Source: Priapulus caudatus (Eukaryota; Priapulida; Priapulimorpha; Priapulimorphida; Priapulidae). Taken from it: a DNA stretch of 37,273 nucleotides. A model generated the notes under the pieces. That model did not search any database. It was given only the letters and a program-made list of their open reading frames with translations, and was not told the DNA's origin. The DNA is taken from positions 1-37,273 of the forward strand of contig NW_014579097.1 of NCBI RefSeq assembly GCF_000485595.1, read 5' to 3'. Below, piece after piece: positions 8,335 to 20,000 of the stretch; positions within the stretch are counted from its first letter, which is position 1, and each line of letters starts with the position of its first letter. Position numbers and translations under genes: made by a program.

Positions 8335-11334
8335 TCACCGTCCTGCCTGTATATACGGCAGGAGCGACAGGCTGAATCCCACTACTGGACACGCGTTTAC
8401 AATACAATTAACGTCTGTCGAACCGTAGTCGCCACCCTAGGCAACTACATCAGACACTTGGCAGGCGAGAGTACTACTAGCAGTACTAGTATGGCCTAGT
8501 GACATGAGAGAAGGTAACACACATAAGCAACTGATCAGAAAAGTGCAACCGGACAGAGTAGACGAAGAGATTCTAAGGATAATAGTAAGAAGTAAGACAT
8601 GGATAATAAGTAGAAGTGGAAGAAGCTGGCATGGGGGTTGCGTTTATCAGTAGAAGTGGCAAGACATGATTCAAGGATACAGGATGGCAGCTGGTCAATG
8701 AGGCTGAAAGGACAAGGAGCAGACAGGAGCAGTCCGTATGCGGTTGCGCCCATATCGTCCTGCGAAAAGCAGTGAGGCCAGAAATTATCCTAAGCAGAGT
8801 AAGGAAGTTCAACGAAAAGACACGAATGTACAAGGACTTTAGACTGTTACGTAGAGCGCCCATTTAGGAAATGAATGACTTTGCAGATGTGGATAAATTC
8901 ACATATTGCAGAGGATGTGAAACCGCGAAATCTGCGGTTGCGGGGTCGCATTAACTGCGCGAATATCAACTGCAAGAAACGAATGGGAAGAAGAATATCA
9001 TACCAACGAGCGACGTGACGAAACGTGCCTGAACATTGCCAAACCGGTATTCCATGTGAGAGAGATACACGTGCGGACTGAGAGCCTGTGCGATACAGTC
9101 AAACCGCCTGTATAGATGATTTGAAGGCGTTGGGCCCCCGGAAAAAAACTTATTCGAGAATAGTTGGGCCCCGCGATCATTGGAGAACTAACCGGTCGCC
9201 GTTGAGACTCACAATTACGCGGAAAATACAGACTGGACTGTCAATGAAGGATATGGCTCAAAGCCTTACGACACAACATAGCACTGCGAGAGGAACATCA
9301 TGTCAGCCACCCAAAGAGGTCGAGCTGCAGACGGACCGACCGGAAGAGAGAGAATCAACGATGGTGACAGCTTTCCTCGACAGCGAGTGCTTGTTCACGG
9401 ACGAGACAGAGACAATATAGTGCCATTTGTTTGGGAGGAGCATGCCCATTGAAAAATGTTTTAAAGTTACGGCGTGTAAAGACAGAAAAGAGCTCCTGCG
9501 CAGATATCCAGATCGTTACAAGTGTATAAGGAAATGGCAATCGCGCACCGAGATTGTCCAGGTTAGTAAAGTGAAACGTTGATGGGGGGTGGCATCATAC
9601 GTCTTGTGTGCGGGAGAAGGCCCAAGTTAATAGAAGGGAGCGGGAACTCGGGGCCGAGTACGGTAACACGTGAGCCGTCAAGTAGGCAGTCGAGATCGGG
9701 GACCAATCGCGTGGCTTTAACACAAATGCCTGGGGAAAGGTCCAACGAGGCGGCTCTAGATATGGAACTAGAAGTAATAGAACAGAGTTGCTCGAAATGA
9801 ACAAAACATTCGGTGTAAGAATCAAAGAAACTAGTTTAAAAAGATGTAGTTAAATAGATATAACAGCCGGCTTGACAGGCGGGAAGGTTACGCGAGTAGA
9901 AGCATATGTAGTCCATATATTTCTCATATTTAAAATGAACACATTGAGTATTGTGAAGAAAGATTACCGCACTTGAGAAATCTTTGGTTTTAGATGTGTA
10001 CAAAGAGAAAAGACCGAAGCTGAAAAGAATATACTGATAGGGACAGATTTAATTAATGGTGTTTCCAGAGTGGGCGTACGATAAAGGGGGGGGAGATAGT
10101 CAGACCAATTGCAGTAGAAACGAAGTAAAGGATGGGTTTTTTTTTTTTTTGCTGTCAGGACCTTTGAAGGTAAAATCAGTAGGATGGTTTAAGGAACACA
10201 AAGTGAACGGCTTATATCCTGGGAGAGATTTAGTTCAGAGCCAGGATAGTATTAGACAGGGATATTCATAGTTATGGAGTTTAGAAACCCTGGAATTAGA
10301 GAGAGTGAGGATTAAGCTGGAAGGAGTTTAGCTGATACCATAACACGAATTTACTGGTGGGAGGTATTCAGTGAAATTGCCATGGAAGGAGACCAACAGA
10401 ACGCTGGCCAAGCAATTATGATAACAGTCTAGAAGAATAAAACCAGGTAAAGAGGCTGAAGAGGGAGCCAGAGATACTAGAAAGTATGATGCAATAGTTA
10501 AACAGAGCAGCTAAAGTTCGGGTACACAGAAAAAATGGTTGATCTGAACCAAGGAGAGAAAGTTTCACTATCTCCACACCAGAAGTAATACGTAGGGAAG
10601 CAGCCACAACGAAGCTGCGATACGTAAAATATGATGCGACAGCAAAAGAGAGTAAGAATGGGAATCTCACTAAATGACTGTCCTGCATGTGGGCCCCTCA
10701 CTTAACCCGTTACTCTACAAGATTTTTACTAGCGTTTAGAGAAAAGTATCTTGTGGGAGATATTGAAAACGCATTTCTGACAATAGAGGTAGAAGGGTTC
10801 TACGTGGATGACCTGGTAAAAGGAGAATGCACTGCTGATATTGTCTATATGCTGTATGAGAAGGCTAAAGATAGAATGGCGAACGGGGAATTTAACTAGG
10901 AAGTGTGACTAATGATTGAGAGTTGAAGGAAAAAATACAAGTCAGAGCGACGCGTTAGTTTGCCTAACTGTAAGGTGAAGTAGGTTGGATGAAGAGAATC
11001 GTATGCAAAGTCAAGGCTTAGTTAAAACAGGGGTGGTGCAAAAGGTCTGAAGATCCTAGATTGGACTGGATTACGAAGTAGATAGCATCAAGATTAGAGT
11101 TCGGACGCGGTTCTGAAGAAAGCGAGAATTTCACCGGTAACTAACACAGTAAATGTTTTGAGTTTAGTAGCCAGGGTACGTGTTTGACGACCACTGGGAA
11201 TGGGTTTAAAGCCCAGTATGGTATAGAATAAAGATACTTTTCAAGAATTGAGTAGAGATAAATTAGATTGGGATGAAGAGATCGTCGGTGAGCTAAGAAA
11301 GAAATGAGAAAGGGTTGGATAGAGACTTTACCCG
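8335..11334 (+). pseudogene. BEL/Pao gag-pol pseudogene (element 1)
   Basis: Collinear with element 3 but broken by many stops and shifts. The gag start codon seen in element 3 (atggctgagagt) is lost here (near 8463). Recognisable pieces are a gag segment (9180-9330), CCHC-knuckle coding around 9420-9480 and 9515-9560, a retropepsin-region segment (9640-9930), and a reverse transcriptase. In the RT, codons for GDIENAFLTIEV (10755-10790) run directly into EGFYVDD, so about 69 residues between the first catalytic Asp and the YVDD box are missing, an in-frame deletion near 10789 at a GGT microhomology. The thumb/connection segment continues to about 11330. RNase H and integrase are absent. The element is not functional as written. 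Confidence 0.8.
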
Positions 11335-11458
11335 TACCCAGGGTCACGTTCGGTAGTACCGCTGGGGGACAATAGACCCTATCGCTTATATTATATAAGT
11401 AGTATTACTATAGCTCATGGGGTCTATGTCCCCCAGGGTACTGCCGGAACGTACCCTG
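11335..11458. repeat. Long hairpin module H (copy 1)
   Basis: Imperfect inverted repeat. The left arm at 11335-11390 (acccagggtcacgttcggtagtacc...) is complementary to 11409-11458 (tatagctcatggggtctatg...gtaccctg), with a short loop. It starts exactly where BEL pol homology ends, as in the copies at 16561 and about 19880-19995. Confidence 0.8.
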
Positions 11459-11478
11459 AGAACTATCTAGCTGATATG

Positions 11479-11550
11479 GTTAGGGTAAGGGTAGTGTTAG
11501 TGTTAGTGTTAGGGTTAGGGTTAGGGTTAGGGATTAGGATTAGGTTAGGA
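11479..11550 (+). repeat. Interstitial telomere-type TTAGGG repeats
   Basis: Degenerate then perfect TTAGGG/TTAGTG units lie between hairpin H and module A2rc. The same order (H, TTAGGG, 'ggcgtaggc') recurs at 16704-16772 and 28110-28150. Confidence 0.85.
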
Positions 11551-11569
11551 GTAGGCGTAGGCGACTCCC

Positions 11570-12735
11570 TAACTCGTTAGTGGAGGGAGCAGTACGGTCC
11601 GGCATATTAGATAGATAGTATTAGTACCAGCGTACGTTTCGGTATACCGGACCGTACCCAAGGTACGTTCCGGCAGTACCCTGGGGGACATAGACCCTAT
11701 ATTAGCATTACTATAGTCTATAGACTAGTACGTATTACTATACTAGTACTAGTTCCCTATAACCAACTAACTCAATTGTGTATCCATACTTTGCCACATC
11801 GAGTGACATGGACATAAAGTCTCAGAGCTATCAAAGAGTTTGAACGACGTGTAACGTTTTAACAGACTACTAATATTAGCTTTAGGTACCTAATTTAATA
11901 ATACGCTTGCTGGCTCCTATTTAACCTGGCTGGCAGTGGTTCTCAGTGCACTTATCTGTGACAAATACACCTAACATATCGAATGTCAAAAGAATTTACC
12001 CTAACATACATCGCTAGCAACTGAATTTTCTATTTCACTTTACAAATACCGTTCTATCCTTGTTAGTGTGTCTACCCTCTTCAAAATTTATTGATTTATC
12101 AACCATACTATACAAAATGGTGACGGTGGCGTCATGCGGCAAACGCCAACAAAATCATTTATGTGAAATGTTCACATAGCTTGGCGAGCGCAATGTAGAA
12201 TACAACGTTACAGTACGCACGTAACAGTTCTACATAGTTCTACGTTTTCGTATGTAAAATAGTGACGTTGTGGCGCAAGGGCGCTATGTCAGTATTCGCA
12301 TACTTGGCGGCGATTACCTGCAGTCTTACGTTAGCAGAAAAATCAATTGCGCAGAAATGTAGCAAACTTGCCCTTTCTATTCATGTTGTGAAGGCTTACT
12401 CATTCATTCAAGCCATTCATTCAAGCATTTCATCAGGTAAATGTTACATCACCTAGCTTGCCAACCTAGGTTTTTCATATTAGTGAAGCTATTGCCCCGG
12501 TTCATGTCTTCTTGTGGGGAGAAGGTTGACAGCGGGGACAGTCTTAAGCTGTGCACGCGCAGCTGCAAAATTAATGTCCTTCATTGGATGGGGCACTGAC
12601 GAACTGATATGCTTCATGCCGTACGTCCAAGTAAGTAGGTACAACAATACCCGCATTTACGCTAAGTTAAACGATTCGGGAGAACGAAGGACGCGTTTTC
12701 TTGTGGAGAATCTAAGGGCTAAACGATGTAAATGA
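11570..12735 (-). repeat. Modules A2 and A1, inverted copy (copy B)
   Basis: Reverse complement of 4920-6064. A2 spans about 11570-12322 and A1 about 12323-12735. It breaks off after 'aaacgatgtaa', short of the GPCR-proximal end of A1, 13 bases before a run of Ns. The 11640-11720 part holds another 'ggtacgttccggcagtaccctgggggacatagaccctat' half-hairpin. Confidence 0.8.
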
Positions 12736-12748
12736 GTAAAATTCCACG

Positions 12749-12773
12749 NNNNNNNNNNNNNNNNNNNNNNNNN
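12749..12773. other. Assembly gap (25 Ns)
   Basis: Run of 25 Ns separating the inverted A1 copy from the truncated LTR of BEL element 2. The true distance and the junction are unknown. Confidence 0.98.
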
Positions 12774-15700
12774 GTGGCGGTGATAGGATCTGCGGCACAG
12801 TTACGAGCGGCAGGAGGAATTATTGTTGAACTAGTAACAAGGATAAAGCTATAACCATACCGTTAACCAAATATATCTGTGTTCTGTTTGTTTGGTGCTA
12901 CCTGTTATCTGTCTATCGCGACATCACCGTCCTGCCTGTTATACCGGCAGGGATGGAGCGGGGACCTGAAATCCCACTACCATAGGACGACGCGAGTTAC
13001 AAACAATTAACAGCGAGATGTCGAACCGTAGTGCGAGCACACCTCCTAGGCCACGATAAACATCACACTTGGATGGCTGAGAGTAACTACTACTAGTTAC
13101 TAGTAATGGAGAGGATATGATCCTAGTGACAATTGATGAGAAAGTTAACGGACGAGAACCATGGAGCAAATGCTGGACAGAAAAAGCTTGCTGACGTACA
13201 GAGAATTAGAGACGAAGAGATGATTCTGGAGGAGCATAGTGAAGTAAGAAATAGGAGAACATGGCATATAGAAGTAGAAGTGGAAGGAAGGCTGCGCCAA
13301 ACAGTTTAGACAGTTGGAGAAAGACGCTGCAGACATGAGTTTCGAAGGATACATAAGATGGTCAGCTGGTTCCAACGTGAAGCGGAGGAGGGGACAAGGA
13401 CCAACAGAGCAGCCAAGTTCGCGAGTTTGGCGGTTTTCCCCAGGGGTATCGGTCTGCCTGCAAAAGGCAGTGGAGGCCGTAAATTGAGCCTAAGCTAAGG
13501 AGGTAATGGAAGTTCGAACGGAAAAGTACACAATGACAAGGGCATTTATAGGGACTGTTACGCGAGGAGGCCGCCAATGTCAGGTGAAGAAATGGAATGG
13601 CTTGTCAGATCGGTGGAGTAAATTCACATATTTGCGGGAAGGGGCACTAGGTGAAGAACCGCGGAAGATCTGCAGAGAGATCGTTCACACAGATGCGGCC
13701 GGTGTGCATTAACTAGCGGAATTATCAAGCTGCAAGAAATAGGGGAAGAAGAATATCACTACAACGAGGCACGTGAACGTAACTCCTTGACATGCACCGG
13801 TATTCAGTCGAGAGAGATACCGCTGACGGCTGAGAGGCTTCGTGCGATTGACCAGTTTTCTTTACAAGTTCTCTCCGAGGGACACGCTTCACTTAGTGAG
13901 GATGATGAGGGGCAGACGCTCTCGCGGGCGCTCCCTCCGGAAACCGACATTAATCTCGAGATATAGTTGTGCCGCCCTTGTGCGATACCTCCTACGTTCT
14001 ACGACAGTTATTCCGGTGCGTTGAGACTCACTTAATTACGTCAAACCCACCCCGTCCATTCGCGGCCGAAGGAATCAAGCATCTGGAACCCTTGGTCAAG
14101 GGGGAAGGGATATCTCGAAGCCGTAAGAAGGAGAAGTACGCCACTGCGAGAGGAACATCATGTGCCAGCCACCACAGAGAGTGAGCCATGACGGACCGAC
14201 CGGGAAAGATGAGAATCAACGATGGGACTGCTTTCTCGACAAGCGAGTGCTTGTTCACGGGACGAGACAGAGGACATTATGTGCATTTTGTTTGGGAGAG
14301 CATTGCCCATGAAAATTGTTTGAAAGTAGCGGTGTAAGAGAAAGAAAAAAGAGCTTCTGCGCAAAATGGCTTAAGATGTTACAAGTGTATAAGGGAAAGG
14401 GCATCGCGCCCCGAATTGTCAGTCTGTAGTAAAGTGTAAGTGGGGCCGGTGGCATCATACGTCGTTGTACTGGGCCGGAAGAAAACGCGCAAGTATAGAT
14501 AAAGGGAGCGGGATCGGGCCGAGTACGGTAACACGCTGAGCCGTCAAGTAACTGCATGTCGAGATGGGGATCGCGTGGCTTTTACAAACTGCCCTGCGAA
14601 AGCCGTCAACGAGCGGCTCGTAGTATGAACTAGAGTAATTAGAAAAGAGTGGCTCGAAATAAAACATTCGGTGTAGAATCAAAACGAAACTAGTTTAGAG
14701 ATGTAGCTCGAGATAGAATATTAAACAGCCCTTGACAGGCGGTAAGGTTACGCGAGTAGAGCATAGGTAGGCCAAATATTTTCTCATATTCAAAAATGAA
14801 CACATCTGAGATTGTGAAGAATAGATTACCGCAGCACTTGAGAAAATTCTTTTGATTTTTAAATGTGTACAAAGGAGGAAGGCGCAGCTTGAAGATAGAT
14901 GTATTGATAGGGGCCAGATTATTTATGGTGTTTCAGAGTGGCGTACGATAAGGGGGAGATAGGTCAACCGGTTGCAGTAGAAACGAAAGGTAGGATGGTT
15001 GTTGTCAGGACCTATGAAGGCGGTAAAATCATAAGGATAAACCTTATATTCCTGAGCAATGTCAGTTCAGAGAGCGATAGTTAGACAGGGATATCCATAA
15101 GTTGATCGGCGATTTAGAAAACCCTGGGAATTAGAGAGCAGCTTGAGGATTGTAAGTGAGGAGTTTGCTGTACCATACGAGATTTACTTGGTCGGGAGGT
15201 ATTCAGTGAAATTGCCATGGAAGGAGAGCCACAGAGAGTCGCTGCCAGACGCCGCATTTTATTTACGCTCAAATCATAACAGGTCTAGGCATATAGGAGT
15301 CTGGAGGATAAGCCATGGTCTTTTAAGAGGCCCTGTGAGAGCCCGATTTACTCCAGCACGATACTCAGTGTTGATAGTATGAGTATGCATGCCCAATAGT
15401 TAAAGCGATGCAGGGCCTAAGCTTCGAATCTTGCCCCGGGCCTATTTATCATGCATCACCGAGGAGAGAAAAGAAGAATGGGATTGATCTTGAAACAGAG
15501 AAAGAAAGTTCACTATACTGCGGGCGCACCAAAAAGTAATACGTAGGGAAGCCCAGCCAACAACGAAGCGTTGCGGATCGCTAGGTATGAGTTGCGTCAG
15601 CCAAAGAGAGTAGATGGAGGAATCTCACTAAATGACTGTGCGGTGCAGTTGGGCCCCCTACTTAACCCGAATTAGATACTACAAAGATTTTTACTAAGGT

Positions 15701-16558
15701 TTTGGAGAAAATAAAGTAATGCTTGGCTGGGAATATTGAAAACGCATTTCTGACAATAGGGCTCGGATGAGAAAGATCGAGTAAAAGTTTGAGAATTTCT
15801 TTGCGTCGAGGTGGGAATGTACGTTGGACCGAAGAGAGGAAATGATGGATGATTAGAAGAATATCGATTTGTCGGTGTAGATTTTCGGGGTGAATGCATT
15901 GTCGTTTTTGGCTAAACGCGACACTGCGGTATCCTATATCTAAGTATGCCAAGAGGGCCATGGATAAGAATTTGCAAAAAACTAATGTAAAGGGTTCTAC
16001 GTGGATGACTGGCTAAAAGGGGCGAGAAATGCACTGTTGGATACTGCATATGGAATGCTGATAAGGAGCGACGCTAAAGATAGGAATGGCGAACGAGGGA
16101 AGTTAAACTTGAGGAGTGGCGTGATTAATCGATTGAGAGTTTGAGTATTGAGAAAATACAGTCAGCAGGACGCTGGGTTACTTTGAGCCCAACCTTAAGG
16201 TGAGTAGGTTGGATGAAGAGGAATTGTATGCAAAGCTCAAGCGCTTCAGTAACAACATGGTGTGCCACAAAGGCTCTGAATGTCCCTAGGATTGACTCGG
16301 AATACGAAGCCAGATAGCATCAGATTTTAGATTCTGCGAGCCGGTTGCTTGAGAAAGCTGAGAACTTTACGGTAAACTAAACGTAATGTTTTTGGTTTTA
16401 GTAGCCAGGTACGTGTTTGGACCACTGGGAATGGTTAGCCCCAGTAATGGGTAGAATAAGATACTTTTCAAAGAATGGAGTTAGAGATAAATTAGATTGG
16501 GATGAAGAGATCGTCGGTGAGCTAAGAAAGAAATGGGAAGGGTGGATAGAGGACTTAC
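12774..16558 (+). pseudogene. BEL/Pao element 2: LTR end plus gag-pol pseudogene
   Basis: The first ~150 bases (to about 12923, ..gcgaca) match the 3' end of the LTRs of elements 1 and 3; the rest of the LTR is lost at the gap. The gag start is at about 13073, followed by zinc-knuckle codons near 14260-14310 and 14375-14410, the retropepsin region near 14520-14740 without a D-T/S-G site, RT blocks from about 15580 with codons for YVDD near 15998-16010, and the connection segment to 16558. Single-base indels are very frequent between 12774 and 16400. The last part, including codons for KLDWDEEIVGELRKKWE (ORF 16417-16599), reads cleanly. RNase H and integrase are missing. Confidence 0.8.
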
Positions 16559-16560
16559 CG

Positions 16561-16687
16561 TACCCAGGGTACGTTTCGGTAGTACCCTGGGGGACATAGA
16601 CCCTATCAGCTATATTACTAGTAAGTAGTATTACTATAGCTCATGGGGTCTATGTCCCCCAGGGTACTGCCGGAACGTACCCTGGTA
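16561..16687. repeat. Long hairpin module H (copy 2, best preserved)
   Basis: The left arm 16561-16614 and right arm 16635-16687 are nearly perfect complements of about 53 bases around a 20-base loop (ttactagtaagtagtattac). Within each arm, 'gtaccctgggggacatagaccc' is the most conserved core. It directly follows the truncated BEL pol. Confidence 0.9.
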
Positions 16688-16703
16688 ACTATCTAGGCTG
16701 ATA

Positions 16704-16772
16704 TGGTTAGGGTTGGAGGGTTCAGTCCGTTCAAGTGTTAGGGTTAGGGTTAAAGGTTAGGGTTAGGGCGTT
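16704..16772 (+). repeat. Interstitial TTAGGG repeats (copy 2)
   Basis: TTAGGG units with small insertions follow hairpin H and precede 'gtaggcgtaggcatcg', where module A1 starts in the opposite orientation to that in the arm at 11570. Confidence 0.8.
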
Positions 16773-16792
16773 ATGGAGTAGGCGTAGGCATC

Positions 16793-17209
16793 GTAGCGTT
16801 GTCACGATACTATGCTACATAATTAAATATACATAATTTACTATATTACACCGTTTAGCTATTCGATTCTCCTCAGGAACGCGTCCTTCGTTTTCCCGAA
16901 TTATTTAACTAGTGTGATGCGGGGTATTGTTGTACCTACTTACTTGGACGTACCGGATGAAGATATCAGTCGCACTGCCCCATCCAATGAAAAGGACATT
17001 TGCAGCTGGTGCATGCACAGCTTAGATTGTCCCCAGCTGTCAACCCTCCGCCACGAGAAAGCATGAATCTTGGCAATAGTCTTCACTAATATAAAACTCG
17101 GTGGCAAGCTATGCGATATAGATATTTTCCTTATTTAAGTGAGCTTCACAACATAAATACAAAGCAAGTTTGATACATTACTGCGCCAATTGGTTTTGTG
17201 CTAACGAAG
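16793..17209 (+). repeat. Module A1 without A2 (copy C)
   Basis: Direct copy of 4879-5329, clean except for an 18-base shortening near 17130. After 'gctaacgaag' it continues as 'tattcgcaaaactc', not A2. It lies downstream of the 3' end of the full GPCR, so that gene is flanked by A1 in direct orientation on both sides (here and at 18555). Confidence 0.85.
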
Positions 17210-17417
17210 TATTCGCAAAACTCTTTGAGAAGATTTTAAACCATATTTAACGGCACATCACACGTTCTTTAGTGTCCAGCGCGTTGGCAACACTGCCCCG
17301 AACCCCGCCCGAAATTCGGCTAACGTGAAAACTAAATCGATCTACCTGCTTAAACACTTAATCGAACGGATGAAACAGTCGCGATGATTCCAGTAAGGTT
17401 GGACAGTAGCCACGTCT
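17210..17417. other. 3' flank of the GPCR gene
   Basis: Unique sequence between module A1 and the GPCR stop codon. No ORF and no clear AATAAA on the minus strand were seen. Two copies of 'tagtgtcca' (near 17271 and 17419) are the only small repeats noticed. Confidence 0.4.
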
Positions 17418-18413
17418 CTAGTGTCCACGTGAGAGCAACACCGCCCGGAAGGCGGCGCGGAACTGACTGCTCTTTGAAGCATATATAAAAAAGTTCATGA
17501 AAGAGTTGGAGTCTGCCATCATATAGCCGAAGCCTGTCGCCACTCCGAGCGTGTCGTGGTAGAAGTCGGCGACGCTCAGCAGCATCAGGAAAAGAACCGG
17601 AGTCCAGCAGGCGACGAAGGCACCAATGACGATGTCAAACATCTTGGCAAGCTTGAGATGCTTAACGAGCTCAGCAAAGAAGGATTTTCCGGTCGCTCCT
17701 GCCTCCTGCGAACCGCTGCTGCTCGGTTCCTGGTGGATCTGCCGCTGGTGGTGCTTGGAAATCATCATTATGTAAGCGTAGATAAAGACCATGGCGACGC
17801 CACACGTACAAATCACCATCACGTTAAAGATGACAGATATTTTAGTCGAAACGGTGTCAAAGATGCATGGTTGATCCGGCTGCCAGCGGTTGCCAATAAG
17901 ACTTAACACGCTTACGAAGACGGGAAAGCTCCAAGCCAGGACTACCATTAACAAGATAACGCGCGGTGTGACAATCTGGTAGTAGTGTAGCAGTTGCGAT
18001 ATTGCAATGTACCTGTTTATGTTGATGGCAATGAGAGAGTTTGTTGATGCAAGGGCCAAGAGCGAAGCGACAGCGCCATGTAGAAGGCATATGATCTTTG
18101 GCGAGAATTCGGTTAGAAAGATCATTGGTGCGATGAAGACTCCCCGGACGCCCATGATAAAATCAGCGACAGCCAAGTTTGCGATCAGCTTGTGTGCCGG
18201 CTCCTGCATGTGTGATGTCCGTGTCACAGCCAAGATGACGAGAAGATTAGCAAGTATGCTGATCAAGTTGAGTGGAATCAGCAGGTAAGCGATCGACGCC
18301 TGAATCGCTTTAACAGTTCCCTGTTCAACGTCCGACTCCATGCAGCCGATCCAGCTCCCATTCTCGGACACGGACCCGGAGATGTTGCACAGTGAACCAT
18401 TAGCTGTCGCCAT
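17418..18413 (-). CDS. Rhodopsin-family (class A) G-protein-coupled receptor, 331 aa
   Basis: Plasma-membrane receptor coupling an unknown extracellular ligand to a heterotrimeric G protein. The single-exon frame is intact. The N-terminus has three Asn-X-Ser glycosylation sites (N5, N10, N18). TM1 (about 36-63) carries N56. TM2 has LAVAD with D84. C109 at the top of TM3 and C183 in loop 2 can form the usual disulfide. The DRY motif is NRY (133-135). TM4 has W161 and P164, and TM6 has CWTP (269-272). TM7 reads NFFIY (307-311) in place of NPxxY. Loop 3 (about 216-250) is basic and Ser/Gly-rich, and the tail after TM7 is very short, ending SRGH. An in-frame ATG lies 22 codons upstream (18479), but I chose 18413: the TATA motif at 18489-18495 would start transcription near 18460, and the glycosylation sites then sit at the N-terminus as expected. 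Subfamily (amine-like, adenosine-like, orphan) is unresolved. Confidence 0.92.
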   Translation of the reverse strand: MATANGSLCNISGSVSENGSWIGCMESDVEQGTVKAIQASIAYLLIPLNLISILANLLVILAVTRTSHMQEPAHKLIANLAVADFIMGVRGVFIAPMIFLTEFSPKIICLLHGAVASLLALASTNSLIAININRYIAISQLLHYYQIVTPRVILLMVVLAWSFPVFVSVLSLIGNRWQPDQPCIFDTVSTKISVIFNVMVICTCGVAMVFIYAYIMMISKHHQRQIHQEPSSSGSQEAGATGKSFFAELVKHLKLAKMFDIVIGAFVACWTPVLFLMLLSVADFYHDTLGVATGFGYMMADSNSFMNFFIYASKSSQFRAAFRAVLLSRGH

Positions 18414-18488
18414 GATGCAGAAATAAATCTCACCACGCCAGCTCCGTAACACTAATGGCGTGCCTCTGCCGCTTTGCATATTTATGTC

Positions 18489-18495
18489 TTTTATA
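18489..18495 (-). promoter_or_regulatory. TATA-box candidate of the full GPCR
   Basis: TATAAAA on the minus strand 76 bases before the chosen ATG, followed by 'gacataaatatgcaaagcgg'. A GAGAGAGAGCGAG stretch lies just upstream (18510-18524). The arrangement is kept in the copies at 4813 and 6137, but in copy 4 (25273) sequence similarity ends about 50 bases upstream of the ATG and the TATA is lost. Confidence 0.55.
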
Positions 18496-18554
18496 CTATA
18501 ATGATCTCGCTCTCTCTCTCAGCATTCTAGTTTCTGAATTCTAATTTGTATAAG

Positions 18555-19790
18555 TTGTAGCGTGTGTGACGATACTATGCTACTAGTAGTTTAATATAGA
18601 TAATTGTATGATATACAGTCGTTAGCGTCGTAGATTCTCGTAGCGAAACGGTCCTTGGTTCTCGAACTGAATAGTTTGAACTAGCGTGATGCGGTAGTTG
18701 TTGTACTACTTAATTGGAGTACGGATGAAGGAATATGTCCGATGCCCATCATAAAGGGACATTAATTTTTGAGCTGGGCGCGTGCACATCTTATACTGGT
18801 CCCAGCTTGTCAGCCCCTCCGCACGGAGAAGCATAAATATTTGGGAATAGATCACTAATATGAAAACTGGTGGCAAGCTAAGCCGATATAAACATTTCTA
18901 TAAATTTGTTGAATGAATTGCGTTGAGATAATTGAGTAAGTTGCAAACACTGAATAGAAGCAGTTGATAGAGCTTTCTCGCCGAGATTGATTTTGGCGCG
19001 TACGAGACTGCAGTTAATTCGTCGCACTGTGGCACTGATGTGAAATTGGACATAGCGGCCCTCGCAAGTAAGACGTACTGATTTCAAATATCGAGCAGTA
19101 GAAATATGTAGAACTGTTAGTTTGCGTCAGCGATTGATGTGTAGTATTCTACATTGGTCGCCAGCTATGTGGATTGTCGGAAGCGATAATGGGGTTTGTG
19201 GTTGGGTTTGCTCGATAGACGGGTAGCATGTGATGTTATATGTATGTGTAATAAATGTCAAGTTAAATGTTTATTGAGGAGTAGACACAGACTAGACAAG
19301 GCTTATGAGACGTATTTGTAGAGCTAAATAAAAATTGGAGTTGGTGAGATGCATGTTAGGTCAGATATTTGACATTGGATAGGAGTGAGTGTATTGTCAC
19401 GTAAGTGGCGAGCGCGAGAAACACTGGCGAGCGACAGGGTTTAATATCGGTAGCAGCAGGTTATTAAATTCGGGTAGTAAAGGCTAATATTGAGTAGGGG
19501 TCTGGTTAAGGGTTACTACGTCGTTGCAAACGGTTTTTGATTATTACTGGACTTTATGTCATGTCAGCTCTCGTGATGTAAGGTTATGTAAGGAATTAGT
19601 GTAGTTGGTTATGAGAACTAGTAGTGAGTGATAAGGTAATACGTAACTAGTTAGTAGACTAATAGTAACTGGCGGAGACGGACGTTGGTAGCGGTCCGGT
19701 ATCGGGAACGTACTGGTATAAATACTATTGTCTAATATGCCGGACGTACTGTTGCCTCCTCACTAACGAGTCTAGGGAGTTGCGTAGCCT
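18555..19790 (+). repeat. Modules A1 and A2, indel-rich copy (copy D)
   Basis: Collinear with 4879-6064. A1 runs to about 19006 and A2 from about 19007. It differs by very many one-base insertions and losses, while the GPCR next to it (17418-18440) is clean. That abrupt change of quality suggests uncorrected long-read sequence. It contains the ccggaac/ggtccgg cluster near 19675-19745. Confidence 0.75.
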
Positions 19791-20000
19791 GAGACCCCCA
19801 ACGATCAACCACTACCTCACCGTTACCCAACCTAACTAAGACTAACCTAACCTAACGGATATAGCTAGATTATAGGAGGGTAGCGTTCCGGCAGTACACT
19901 GGGGAATAGACACATGAGCTATAGTAATAATACTTACTAGTAATTATAGCTGATAGGGTTTAGTCCCAGGGACTATCGAAAACGTACCTGGGTAGGGTAG
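19791..20000. repeat. Degenerate CCTAAC repeats and hairpin H, inverted (copy 3)
   Basis: CCTAAC/ACTAAC-type units near 19835-19857 (reverse complement of TTAGGG-like sequence) are followed by a damaged hairpin H (about 19880-19995, ttccggcagtacactgggg...aacgtacctgggtaggg). This is the same module order as on the plus strand at 11335-11550, read on the minus strand. Confidence 0.65.

Noticed and set aside
17556-17906. 116-codon ORF (plus) over the GPCR
   Set aside because: Antisense shadow of the receptor coding sequence.
18414-18479. 22-codon upstream extension of the GPCR (MQSGRGTPLVLRSWRGEIYFCI)
   Set aside because: The TATA motif at 18489-18495 places the likely transcription start downstream of the ATG at 18479. 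The similarity among copies is explained by DNA duplication.
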